From assembly GCF_003144035.1 (NCBI RefSeq), contig NZ_QFWT01000003.1, forward strand, positions 1 through 64,000: a DNA stretch of 64,000 nucleotides, read 5' to 3'. The translations under genes were made by a program, and so were the position numbers. The notes under the pieces were generated by a model. It had not been told where the DNA came from. It made no database searches and saw nothing but the letters and a program-made list of their open reading frames with translations. Shown here in pieces: positions 55,974 to 64,000 of this stretch. The stretch comes from Vibrio albus. GTDB lineage: Bacteria > Pseudomonadota > Gammaproteobacteria > Enterobacterales > Vibrionaceae. Each line of letters begins with the position of its first letter. Within the stretch, counting starts at the first letter, position 1.

Positions 55974-56600
55974 ATGACTCTGGCAACACTATTTCCTTCC
56001 GCATTTCCTGCGCTCGCGTTAGCTCACTTTTTAGCATTACTCAGTCCCGGACAAGATTTTTTTCTAATCGTTTCGCACTCCGTCAGGCACCGGCTGAAAG
56101 GGTGCCGGTATATCTGTATTGGCATTGCTGTCGGGAATGCGGTTTATATTGCTATGGCGATAATCGGCTGGTCTGGTATCCGGGACAATCCGGTTATTTT
56201 TTCCGTCGTGGAGGCGTTAGGAGCCGGGTATTTACTGTGGATCGGCTGGATGCTGCTCAAAAGTAAACCGGACAACGGGATCCAGGGAAAAGAGGCTGAG
56301 GATGCCCCTTCTATTCCAAAGCAGTTTTTACTTGGGGTCAATTCTGCGCTGCTGAATCCAAAGAATGCGCTTTTTTATATGAGCCTGATGACCGTTATTC
56401 TGGGCAGTCAGACCACTTTGCTACAACAAATGGTATGCGGTGCATGGATGGTAACTGTCGTATTGCTATGGGACTTATGGATAGCTGTCGCCATGGGTCA
56501 CCCCAAGATCCAGTCCTGTTTAAAGCAGAGCCTTCATTTGGTGGAAAAAGGGGCTGGAGTGATGCTGATCAGCATAGGTATTGGTTTGTTTCTTATGTAA
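55974..56600 (+). CDS. LysE/RhtB-family amino-acid exporter (second copy)
   Basis: A 208-residue six-helix exporter. FLALLSPGQDFFLIVSHSVRH is the conserved PGPD-like motif and FLLGVNSALLNPKNALFYMSLMTV the N-P-K motif. ATG 55974 with AGGTGAT upstream; a TTG three bases earlier is less likely. Paired with the AraC gene before it. Distinct in sequence from the LysE at 9382. Confidence 0.88.
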   Translation: MTLATLFPSAFPALALAHFLALLSPGQDFFLIVSHSVRHRLKGCRYICIGIAVGNAVYIAMAIIGWSGIRDNPVIFSVVEALGAGYLLWIGWMLLKSKPDNGIQGKEAEDAPSIPKQFLLGVNSALLNPKNALFYMSLMTVILGSQTTLLQQMVCGAWMVTVVLLWDLWIAVAMGHPKIQSCLKQSLHLVEKGAGVMLISIGIGLFLM

Positions 56601-56715
56601 AACATGTCTGTAATACGGATTTATTCTGCTTCAGAAATGGATAGGATTCGTAGCAGGTTGTATGAAATATAGTGACTGGCTATAGTAATTAAATCTATTT
56701 TAAGAAGGTGATGAC

Positions 56716-57372
56716 ATGAAAACCGTTTTAATTACCGGGGCTAACCGTGGTATTGGTCTTGAACTTGTTAAGCAATATCTGAGTGCGGGGTATGACGTCT
56801 ACGCCGCCTGCCGTAAAACCAGCAATGAACTGTCTGCAACGGCGGCTCATATCATTCAGGACATTGATGTGTCTGAACCTGCCGGGGTCGAATCACTGAA
56901 AGCGCAGGTGCCAGAATTGGATATCCTGATCAATAACGCCGGCATCTTACGTGATGAGGTGCTCGGTCAGCTCAACTATGCCACGATAGAAGAACAGTGG
57001 AAGGTCAATACCCTTGGCCCTTTGAAAGTAACCGAAGCTCTACTTGAACAATTGCGTGACGGCGGGAAGATCGCGTTTGTTTCCAGCCGGATGGGCTCGA
57101 TTGCAGATAATACCTCCGGAGGACGTTATGGTTACCGTATGTCGAAGGCGGCACTGAATGCAGCGGCGGTATCGGTGGCTCACGATGTTGCTCATCGCAA
57201 TATTTCTGTTGCTATTCTCCATCCCGGTTATGTACAGACCGACATGGTTGGCGGTCGCGGAGAGATCCCTGCGAGCGAAGCCGCACAGCGTCTGTTTACC
57301 CGAATCGATCAGTTGGATATGTCCAACAGCGGGACATTCTGGCACTCAAATGGCAGTGAGCTTCCGTGGTAA
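56716..57372 (+). CDS. Short-chain dehydrogenase/reductase
   Basis: A 218-residue Rossmann enzyme. TGANRGIG (cofactor), NNAGI, and the catalytic Ser/Tyr/Lys as VSSRMGS and YGYRMSKAAL (Y-x3-K) are present. It resembles the C-factor/CsgA-like SDR group. AAGAAGGTGAT precedes the ATG. It stands alone and ends at the terminator 57384-57406. Substrate unknown. Confidence 0.92.
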   Translation: MKTVLITGANRGIGLELVKQYLSAGYDVYAACRKTSNELSATAAHIIQDIDVSEPAGVESLKAQVPELDILINNAGILRDEVLGQLNYATIEEQWKVNTLGPLKVTEALLEQLRDGGKIAFVSSRMGSIADNTSGGRYGYRMSKAALNAAAVSVAHDVAHRNISVAILHPGYVQTDMVGGRGEIPASEAAQRLFTRIDQLDMSNSGTFWHSNGSELPW

Positions 57373-57383
57373 CGGAGATAAAT

Positions 57384-57406
57384 ACGTCGCACATCAGGTG
57401 CGACGT
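57384..57406 (+). terminator. Terminator after the SDR gene
   Basis: ACGTCGCAC (57384-57392) and GTGCGACGT (57398-57406) form a perfect 9-bp stem with a 5-nt loop, followed by ACGTTTTAG. Confidence 0.75.
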
Positions 57407-57446
57407 ACGTTTTAGAACTGTATGTTTTTATGATGAAAGTCAGTGA

Positions 57447-58973
57447 CTAATTATCATTAATTTTGTCGGCAATGAACTGAGCCTTAGCACCGAATATTAC
57501 CTGAACGCCGTTAGATCCTACGTTAATCACACCCATCGCCCCAACATCTTCCAGTCCTTTCCGGTTGACGACATCAGGGTCTTTAACCTCCAGTCTCAGT
57601 CGGGTAATGCAGGACGTGACGGAGGTCAGGTTGTCTTTGCCACCAAGGAAATCGACCACCAGTTTTGTTAGCTGGTCAATACTCAGTTCTGGTTCTTCTT
57701 TTACCTCATCAGTACGTCCTGGAGTTTGCAGGTCAAACTTACGAATGGCATAACGGAAAGTCACGTAATAAAGAATCGCCATTGGAACACCAACAATGAC
57801 AGCGGCGAAGTAGTTGGTTTCAAAACCATTCATAGACGGCATAATGCCCAGAGTCACGTAGTCAATAAAACCGGCAGAGAACGATTTCGCCAGGTGAGCG
57901 TCCAGCAGGTACATAAACATGTATGCAAAGCCAGCGCTTACTGCGTTAAACAGGTACAGAAGTGGCGAAATAAAGATGAAGGTAAACTCTACCGGTTCTG
58001 TAATTCCGGTCAGGAAACAGGTCAGCGCGGCTGAGAACAAAATACCAGCGGCATATTTACGGTTTTTGGTTTTTGCTTCATGGAACATAGCAAGACAGGC
58101 GGCTGGTAATGCGAAAAGCATAAGAGGGAACTCACCCTGCATAAACTTGCCGACACCATGGTATGTAGAAGAATCGAAGTCTTTCACACCATCAGCCAGC
58201 ATTTTAAACCAGATGACCTGATCACCGTTGACTGCTGGCCCTGCTTCCGGAGTAAATTCACCGAAACTGAACCAGAAAGATGGGTACCAAATGTGGTGCA
58301 GGCCTGTTGGAATCAGAGCTCGTTCGGTAAAGCCAAAAATGAAAGTGGACAGAGCCTGATTGCCGCCGTTGACAATACCTGACAATCCGTCGATACCCGC
58401 CTGAACATAAGCCCATATGTAAGGAAGAATCAGGCCGAGGATAAAGGCTGAAAATGCAGTGGCAATAGGTACGAAGCGTTTACCGGCAAAAAAGCCAAGG
58501 AAAGCGGGAAGCTGAATAGTATAAAAACGGTTATACATACTGGCAGCCAGTATACCGGCAATTAAGCCACCAAATACGCCGGTTTGCATACTTGGAATTC
58601 CAAGCACCAGTGTATATGCACCGCCATTTAATGCCATTTCCTGAGTGACTCCGGCAGAAACACCGATGGTCATATTCATCACTAACATGGCGATAACGGC
58701 GGCTAAGGCAGAAACCCCGGATTCTTTTGTCAGCCCAACCGCAGCCCCGACAGCGAAAAGCAGTGGCAGGTTACCGAAGATAACTTCACCGGCCCCCACC
58801 ATCAGTGGGATACCCAGTTTGTCACCAAAGGCCAATAGCAGGCCGGCGGCAGGTAGTATTGAAATGGGCAGCATTAACGCACGCCCTACTGTGGACAGTT
58901 TGGAAACGCCCTGTTTCACAGCGGAAAATGGTGATGAGCCTTTTGTCTGGCTCACCGCAGCTTGAGTAGTCAT
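57447..58973 (-). CDS. ptsG: PTS glucose-type permease, EIICB
   Basis: A 508-residue sugar permease of the phosphotransferase system. The EIIC part (residues about 20-400) has LMLPISILPAAGLLLAFG, ERALIPTGLHHIWYPSFW and the GITEPVEFTFIF motif. The EIIB part is at the C-terminus with phosphocysteine SVTSCITRLRLEVKD. ATG 58973 has GGAG 6 nt upstream; a longer frame to 59000 is possible. Order and length match PtsG, but N-acetylglucosamine or maltose-type relatives cannot be excluded. It needs EIIA-Glc and HPr made elsewhere. The RR-HK-SBP operon upstream may regulate it. Confidence 0.88.
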   Translation of the reverse strand: MTTQAAVSQTKGSSPFSAVKQGVSKLSTVGRALMLPISILPAAGLLLAFGDKLGIPLMVGAGEVIFGNLPLLFAVGAAVGLTKESGVSALAAVIAMLVMNMTIGVSAGVTQEMALNGGAYTLVLGIPSMQTGVFGGLIAGILAASMYNRFYTIQLPAFLGFFAGKRFVPIATAFSAFILGLILPYIWAYVQAGIDGLSGIVNGGNQALSTFIFGFTERALIPTGLHHIWYPSFWFSFGEFTPEAGPAVNGDQVIWFKMLADGVKDFDSSTYHGVGKFMQGEFPLMLFALPAACLAMFHEAKTKNRKYAAGILFSAALTCFLTGITEPVEFTFIFISPLLYLFNAVSAGFAYMFMYLLDAHLAKSFSAGFIDYVTLGIMPSMNGFETNYFAAVIVGVPMAILYYVTFRYAIRKFDLQTPGRTDEVKEEPELSIDQLTKLVVDFLGGKDNLTSVTSCITRLRLEVKDPDVVNRKGLEDVGAMGVINVGSNGVQVIFGAKAQFIADKINDN

Positions 58974-59089
58974 ACAAAACTCCGTTTGTGTTAAGTTCAT
59001 TTCCTAATCTAGTGATTTGAGAAGGAAAAGAAGTAGAGTTTTGTAATTTGAATGTAAGTAAGAACTTACGTTTATTCTGAATGTAATCA

Positions 59090-59106
59090 GGTTATTAACG
59101 TTAACC
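59090..59106. promoter_or_regulatory. Palindromic operator-like site upstream of the PTS gene
   Basis: TTAACGTTAA (59095-59104) is a perfect palindrome within GGTTA...TAACC arms. On the minus strand it sits between TTGACG (-35-like) and TGATTA (-10-like), 17 nt apart, so a bound protein would block or position polymerase. The binding protein is not known. Confidence 0.4.
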
Positions 59107-59220
59107 CGTCAAGGAAAGTACACTTAGCTATCAGTTTGATTTTTATTTTTATTTTTCAGTTAGTTACATTGTTTTTATGAATGTGAGATCCAGTTTGAAA
59201 AATGGAACTTTTAGCATGCT

Positions 59221-60453
59221 TTAATTACTTTCAGCAATCGCGATAATTCGTTTAATTAAGTCCTCATCTGTAACCTGAGTATCACGATAAAAACGGTAGA
59301 TTTCGGAATTAATGGCCTGCTGAGCCACTGGGTTAATAGCCATTGAGTCGGTCATACTTGGAATGGCTGATGCGTGTTGTCTGGCGGCCGCATAATCCCG
59401 GAAAGACTGCTTCTGACAGGTGTTAAAGTCTTTCAGGTCAATATCGGTGCGTACTGGAATCGAGCCTTTTACCTTATTAAAGTCAGCCTGAAACTGTTTG
59501 TCGCTCAGAACCCTTGCTACCTTATCGACCTTTTGTTGATCGAAATTCCTGCTTTTCAGAAAAATAAGGCTATCCATGTTGTAGAGATAACTGCCATTAG
59601 CGGAAGGAGCAGGATAACAGCCAATATGGTCGGGAACCTGAATGTTCTGGCTGAGTAATTCTCCCAAAATCCAGTCTCCCCCTATCTGAAACAAGGCCTT
59701 ATTCTGAGCCAACTGCAATGTTGCTTTATCCCACGGTATATCCTGCAGGGGATGATCCGTTAGCATACTAAGCCGGCGGAACTGTTTCAGCACATGACGC
59801 ATTTGCTCTGAATTGATGGTGTTGGGGTTGAGATCAACCAACGTTGCCTTATAAAACTCAACGCCTCCTGTGGCTATCATTATACTTTCAAAAAGCTGGG
59901 CAATCTGCCACGGACGGGCACCGACGGCTAAGGGATTGACCCCGGCTTCTCTGGCTTTTTCCATCGTGGATAGCATTTCTTCCCAGTTTTGAGGAACCGT
60001 CATATTCAACTGCTTAAGAAGGTGGTGGTTGACCCATAACCAGTTAAGCCTGTGCAGAACCAGAGGCATAGAGACATAACCATTTCCCGTTTTATTGATC
60101 CGTTTAGCCAGAGGGTAGAGTACGCTATCCCAGTGCTGTTCATCGGCAATATGGTTAAGTGAATGCAGAACACCGATGGCATCCCAGGCTTTAATCACCG
60201 GGCCCTCAATTTGGGCCATATTCGGGCTGTTTCCCGCCAGGGCCCGGGCCTGCAGTACGGTGAGGGCCGTATCACCGCCGCCGCCAATAACCGGAGACGG
60301 ATGGTATTCTATCTGATGCTCAGCCAGCTGTTTTTCCAGTACGTTCAGGGCTGATTTTTCACCTGCTGATGTCCACCAGTGCAGGAATTCAACATTCTGA
60401 CCGCTACAGACGGGAGATAAGAACAGCAAGGTGGCGATAAGTGATGCTTTCAT
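59221..60453 (-). CDS. Sugar-binding periplasmic protein (glucose-type, family 1)
   Basis: A 410-residue binding protein with the signal peptide MKASLIATLLFLSPVCSG. The mature start is QNVEFLHWWTSAGEKSALNVLEKQL, then GGGDTALTVLQARALAGNSPNMAQIEGP and NKALFQIGGDWILGELL, the pattern of glucose/mannose ABC binding proteins. No permease or ATPase accompanies it. It is the third gene of an operon with a response regulator and a histidine kinase, so it probably presents sugar to the kinase sensor domain. Stop at TTTAATTAC; PTS gene follows after 220 bp. Confidence 0.87.
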   Translation of the reverse strand: MKASLIATLLFLSPVCSGQNVEFLHWWTSAGEKSALNVLEKQLAEHQIEYHPSPVIGGGGDTALTVLQARALAGNSPNMAQIEGPVIKAWDAIGVLHSLNHIADEQHWDSVLYPLAKRINKTGNGYVSMPLVLHRLNWLWVNHHLLKQLNMTVPQNWEEMLSTMEKAREAGVNPLAVGARPWQIAQLFESIMIATGGVEFYKATLVDLNPNTINSEQMRHVLKQFRRLSMLTDHPLQDIPWDKATLQLAQNKALFQIGGDWILGELLSQNIQVPDHIGCYPAPSANGSYLYNMDSLIFLKSRNFDQQKVDKVARVLSDKQFQADFNKVKGSIPVRTDIDLKDFNTCQKQSFRDYAAARQHASAIPSMTDSMAINPVAQQAINSEIYRFYRDTQVTDEDLIKRIIAIAESN

Positions 60454-60476
60454 GATTATTCTCGTGGAAAAGATAA

Positions 60477-61907
60477 TTATTCTTTTGGAAAAGAGAGAGT
60501 GACCCGTAAGCTGCCATTATTGGTCAGGCTCAGGTAAATACTGCCGCCGTGAGCTTTGGCGATACTTTGTGAAATGGTCAGACCAAGTCCGTTACCCTCA
60601 GTGTCACCTGAGGCCCGGAAATAAGGGTCAAAAAATTTACTCAGTTGTCTGGCATCAAGCTCCGGACCATGGTCTTCAATAATGATCGTTTGTGATTCTG
60701 TATCGTCCAGCAGGGTAATGTCCGCTTTATCCCCGTATTTTAATGCGTTATCAATCAGGTTCTGAAAACAACGTTTTATGGCCAAAGGCTTGCCGGCAAA
60801 ATGGGCGTTAATTTGTCCCTGAATCCTGATTTTATCGTCAGAGCCGGGAATGGTGTCTTTGATATGCCGAATCAACTGGTTAAAATCTATCGGTTCAATA
60901 TCTTCGTGAATATCCGTCTCTTTAATGCTCTGCAGCGCCCCTTTCACCATAAGGTCGAGATCATTCGCTATTTTACAAAAGCGTTCCCGATCCGTGTCAT
61001 CATCCAGCATTTCTGAGCGTAATTTCAGGCAGGCAATCGGTGTTTTTAAATCGTGGGAGATGGAGCTGAACAACATTTCCCTGTCCTTGATATGACTATC
61101 AATGCGCCGGTTCATCTTGTTAAATGCTCTGACGGCCGCACGCAGCTCTGCACTGCCTTCTTCTTTCACTTCCGGTACTTTGAGACGGCTGGACATCAAC
61201 GTTGCAGCTTTAGCGAGCTTGCGGATTGGCCTGATTTCTCGCCTGACAATAAACCAGGTACAAATCAGAAGTAACAGAGCCGAAAACAGTAGCGTCAGCC
61301 ATTCCCTTGGCGCAAAGTATTCCGTTTCCAGATTGACGTAAGGGGCAGGTAATACGGCAGCCAGATAAAACCATTCCTGCGGGGCGACTTTTACCTGAGT
61401 CACCAGAATAGGCGGATTTAAACTCCCATAGGAAAGGGAGTAATGCGCCCATAGCTGTGGCAGATCATCAATTGGCAGCTCATTATTAAAAACCTTCAGA
61501 TTATCACGCAGCGTAAAATCGACTTTGATAATCGGGTCTCCTTGCAGTTCGTTTTTCAGAAGCGTTTTAACTTCGTTGATAACCAGTGTTTTTCTATGGC
61601 TGTCAGGCAAAGGATCCAGAGGAATTTCATGGTCATTTAGAGAGACGAAAAAGCGAGTACCTCCCATGCTACGCAACTGATTGAGAACCAGGTGTCGGTA
61701 TTCGGCCGGCAGTGTCTGAAAAAAAGAGATAGTCGATGAGGCGCTCAAAGCAAGGCTGTTTACCGTGGTAAGTAGACCTTTCTGATCTCTTTCACTGGTC
61801 TGTTGATACCAGATCAGCCCGGCCAGAAGCTGGGCTGCGACAATCACTGCGAGCAGAAAAACGCTGGCACGAACAGCCAGTGAGTTGAACCGGAATCTAA
61901 CTTTCAT
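60477..61907 (-). CDS. Membrane histidine kinase (OmpR-type partner)
   Basis: A 476-residue kinase with TM1 near residues 12-32 and TM2 near residues 210-228. The periplasmic loop between has no recognised fold. A HAMP-like segment leads to H-box SSISHDLKTPIACLKLR, N-box FQNLIDNALKYG, DHGPELD, and GNGLGLTIS. It overlaps the response-regulator gene by 11 nt (61897-61907). ATG 61907 is chosen because it fits this overlap and TM1; a longer frame to 61955 would lie entirely within the previous gene. Confidence 0.92.
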   Translation of the reverse strand: MKVRFRFNSLAVRASVFLLAVIVAAQLLAGLIWYQQTSERDQKGLLTTVNSLALSASSTISFFQTLPAEYRHLVLNQLRSMGGTRFFVSLNDHEIPLDPLPDSHRKTLVINEVKTLLKNELQGDPIIKVDFTLRDNLKVFNNELPIDDLPQLWAHYSLSYGSLNPPILVTQVKVAPQEWFYLAAVLPAPYVNLETEYFAPREWLTLLFSALLLLICTWFIVRREIRPIRKLAKAATLMSSRLKVPEVKEEGSAELRAAVRAFNKMNRRIDSHIKDREMLFSSISHDLKTPIACLKLRSEMLDDDTDRERFCKIANDLDLMVKGALQSIKETDIHEDIEPIDFNQLIRHIKDTIPGSDDKIRIQGQINAHFAGKPLAIKRCFQNLIDNALKYGDKADITLLDDTESQTIIIEDHGPELDARQLSKFFDPYFRASGDTEGNGLGLTISQSIAKAHGGSIYLSLTNNGSLRVTLSFPKE

Positions 61908-62604
61908 AGTGAACACTGGCCGCCAGCATATAGCCTTTGTTCCGAACGGTGACAATCAATGTCCGGTCTTTGTCTTCCAACTGATGGCGTAACCGGCTTA
62001 TCTGCACATCAATGCCGCGTTCCAAAGGCTCAGCATCCCGCCCCCATATTTCCCGGGCGATATCATCACGGGTCAGAACTGATTCTGCGTTGGCAATAAA
62101 CAACCCCAATAGGGACAGATCGGCACCGCTTAATTGCTTGATGATGCCAGTTGAAGGATGGATTAGTTTTCGGGTAACCGTATCCAGTTGCCAGCCGGCA
62201 AAGGTAGCTTTTCTCGCCAGCATTGGCCGTACCGGGGCCTGGCTACGGCGCAGAATGGTTTTTATTCGGGCAAGCAGTTCCCGTGGGCTAAATGATTTGG
62301 TGATATAGTCGTCGGCACCCATTTCCAAACCGGCCACACGATCGGTTTCTTCGGTAACTGCCGTCAGCATAATAATGGGTACATCTGATATTCGGCGTAG
62401 CTGCTGGCATAACGTCAGGCCATCGTCACCGGGCATCATAATATCGAGGATAATCAGGCAGACTTCCTGTTTTTCCAGCACCCGCCACATCGCCTCACCA
62501 TTTTCAGCCCCGATGACAGAGAACCCTGTTTTACCTAGATAATCGGAAAGCGCATCACGCAGGTCCTGGTTATCGTCGACCACAAGAATTGGCTTATCTT
62601 TCAT
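61897..62604 (-). CDS. OmpR/PhoB-family response regulator
   Basis: A 235-residue regulator. Receiver: VVDDN acidic pocket, phospho-acceptor Asp54 (IILDIMMPGDDG), Thr (IMLTA) and Lys (YITKSFSP). C-terminal winged helix: VTRKLIHPSTGIIKQLSGADLSLL and RGIDVQISRLRHQLED. It heads the operon RR-HK-sugar-binding protein. Context suggests that it controls carbohydrate genes such as the neighbouring PTS permease, but its binding site is not identified. Confidence 0.94.
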   Translation of the reverse strand: MKDKPILVVDDNQDLRDALSDYLGKTGFSVIGAENGEAMWRVLEKQEVCLIILDIMMPGDDGLTLCQQLRRISDVPIIMLTAVTEETDRVAGLEMGADDYITKSFSPRELLARIKTILRRSQAPVRPMLARKATFAGWQLDTVTRKLIHPSTGIIKQLSGADLSLLGLFIANAESVLTRDDIAREIWGRDAEPLERGIDVQISRLRHQLEDKDRTLIVTVRNKGYMLAASVHYES

Positions 62605-62998
62605 AAGTTACCCTGATGTATTGATATGTGTCTGAGACCGATATCCGACCAGTGCTCACATTAATAACACTTATTTAAGCTATTATGCCGTGTAATCAGG
62701 AAAGAAAGAACGAAGAACAGGAATGGAAATGTAAGGGTTTCGATACATTTCAAGTTGTAACAAAGGGAGCCTCCTCTCTATTGCGGTGCCCGCATCGAAA
62801 TAAAGTCAAAGCTGTACTGATAAACCCGGAAGTAGTGAATGGTGTACTCGAATGCAGGCAGTATCTGCGGTATAAAAATATTTTGACAAACCACGCTGAA
62901 AGTCTGTATATCTACCCCAAAATATTTTGTTACATTGCTTGTTTTATTTTCCCCACAGGAAACTCTCCTGAAATATAACTATACCATAAGGGTTTACT
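62605..62998. other. Divergent intergenic region
   Basis: About 390 bp between the response regulator and the chemotaxis gene. An open frame at 62685-62978 has no ribosome site and an unconvincing product, so I do not call it. Promoters for both flanking genes must lie here, but none is distinctive. Confidence 0.4.
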
Positions 62999-64000
62999 AT
63001 GCTTTTTAACCTGCCGATTTTCCGGAAACTAGTCATAGTCGATATTGCTATTTTAGCAATGATGCTTATACATTATCTGTTTGCAGAAAATACACTAAAT
63101 ATAATAACTTATATCGCTATATTGTGCGCTGTAGGGTTGTCCCATGCGATCATTCTTTCTCTGTTTTTACAGAATATACTTAACCAGTTACAGGGTAAAT
63201 TACTGCAACATCTTGGATCCGGAAGCAGAGAGAACCTGAACTTCAGTCAACTGAACAATGGTGTTCAGCAATTGCTGGATGCTTATCAATCCCGGGGAGC
63301 ACAGATTGCTGAGCTGGAGCTGCGGGCCGATCAGCTTCAGTCAGAGGTTAATCAACTGATGGCCGCAAGTGATGCGAAAGGCTCCGAGCAGGAGAGGTAT
63401 CTGCAGCAGGCAGCAGACACACTGAATGACATTGCGGGAATGATTGATCAGGCGTCTGCCATTGTTGAGTCTGTTTCAGACAGCAGCAATGCGGTGAAAA
63501 ACGATATCTTTGGCTGTTGCGAGAACCTGGCGGCTTCAGCCAAAGCGACTAAAGATGATGCTGAGTTTATCAGCAGCTGTAAAGGGCAGGTACAGCAACT
63601 GGGACATGGTGTGTCTACCATCAATAACCTGGCTCTTGAAATTAATGATATCTCAGACCAGACGAACCTGCTTGCTCTGAATGCCGCGATAGAAGCGGCC
63701 CGGGCCGGAGAGCAGGGACGTGGCTTCGCGGTGGTTGCCGATGAAGTCAGAAACCTGGCAACCCGTGCAAGAGCAGCCAGTGCCAAAATTGAGCAGAGTA
63801 TAGAGTCGGTGGTCAAAGAAGCTGAGGCTTCTTCTGAAGCGATAGAAAAAATCAGCTCAAACGTGGATAAAGCGGTGATCTATACCAATGCCGAGCATGA
63901 ATCTATGCAGAGTATCAGTGACAGACTGTCCGGAGTAACCGAGCAGATTGTTGAGGTTGCTTCAGTGCTTGAGCAGCAAAGGGCTGCCATTCATGATGCG
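62999..64000 (+). CDS. Methyl-accepting chemotaxis protein (cut by window end)
   Basis: The frame is open from ATG 62999 to the last base (334 codons shown). Two hydrophobic helices come first (residues about 10-30 and 37-58) with almost no periplasmic loop between them. A coiled coil follows ([22 protein letters not shown]). The signalling tip is [31 protein letters not shown] near residue 220. No clear HAMP domain or ligand-binding domain is seen, so it may sense an intracellular or membrane signal. It couples to CheW/CheA to control motility. Confidence 0.92.
   Translation, partial: MLFNLPIFRKLVIVDIAILAMMLIHYLFAENTLNIITYIAILCAVGLSHAIILSLFLQNILNQLQGKLLQHLGSGSRENLNFSQLNNGVQQLLDAYQSRGAQIAELELRADQLQSEVNQLMAASDAKGSEQERYLQQAADTLNDIAGMIDQASAIVESVSDSSNAVKNDIFGCCENLAASAKATKDDAEFISSCKGQVQQLGHGVSTINNLALEINDISDQTNLLALNAAIEAARAGEQGRGFAVVADEVRNLATRARAASAKIEQSIESVVKEAEASSEAIEKISSNVDKAVIYTNAEHESMQSISDRLSGVTEQIVEVASVLEQQRAAIHDA

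Noticed and set aside
62685..62978. 97-codon frame before the chemotaxis gene
   Set aside because: No ribosome site; occupies the region where the promoter of the chemotaxis gene must lie.

Overview
The window looks like a chromosomal segment of a marine gammaproteobacterium, most likely a Vibrio or close relative. Grounds for this are the Vibrio-like katG, MiaE, the abundance of cyclic-di-GMP proteins, the YqhD/NemA-type electrophile genes, the moderately AT-rich composition and short RNA-like intergenic spacing. No rRNA, tRNA or CRISPR array was seen.

Layout. 0-0.33 kb: end of an ISAs1-type insertion sequence lodged in a tyrosine-recombinase remnant. 0.6-3.7 kb: peroxide defence (katG and a 2-Cys peroxiredoxin). 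3.8-20.1 kb: an accessory region that I read as a tandem array of Tn7-like element remnants. Four homologous right ends lie at about 4.9, 9.2, 17.4 and 19.8 kb. In all four, two TATGCT-type motifs are exactly 55 bp apart and the end is followed by ATCT. Two truncated tnsA genes with the same upstream sequence sit just inside left ends. The cargo between the ends is (a) a second, type-2 isoleucyl-tRNA synthetase, (b) a LysE exporter plus a complete fructo-oligosaccharide ABC import/GH32 operon with a LacI regulator, and (c) a DEAD-box helicase with a YehS-like protein.

The most interesting item is the leader of the type-2 ileS (minus strand, 8734-8942). A short ORF ends in five consecutive isoleucine codons. 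A GGUGGG segment just after its stop can pair with the 5' arm of an intrinsic terminator, and a further hairpin hides the ileS Shine-Dalgarno. This is the layout of ribosome-mediated transcription attenuation. It would switch on a drug-tolerant IleRS when charged tRNA-Ile runs low, for example when the housekeeping IleRS is inhibited by mupirocin- or thiomarinol-like antibiotics.

20-34 kb: small-protein genes, two cold-shock proteins, two more DEAD-box helicases, a nonsense-interrupted PAS-GGDEF-CZB-hemerythrin protein, ilvE, a DUF2235 hydrolase, YeiH and MiaE. 33.8-39 kb: a binding-protein/histidine-kinase/response-regulator-EAL signalling module. 39-45 kb: LysR/MFS and EamA/AraC pairs and an operon pairing a dual-specificity phosphatase with a kinase-like protein. 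45-48.8 kb: a TetR-controlled electrophile/aldehyde detoxification operon (old yellow enzyme, a broken nitroreductase, an iron alcohol dehydrogenase). 48.8-52 kb: an HD-GYP gene and a frameshifted GGDEF gene. 52-57.4 kb: NYN protein, AbrB-type membrane protein with a TIGR01244 phosphatase, AraC/LysE, and an SDR enzyme. 57.4-62.6 kb: a glucose-type PTS permease next to a response-regulator/histidine-kinase/sugar-binding-protein operon. The window ends inside a methyl-accepting chemotaxis protein.

Several genes are broken (two tnsA, the recombinase, the nitroreductase, two GGDEF genes), so this segment is under active decay and exchange.
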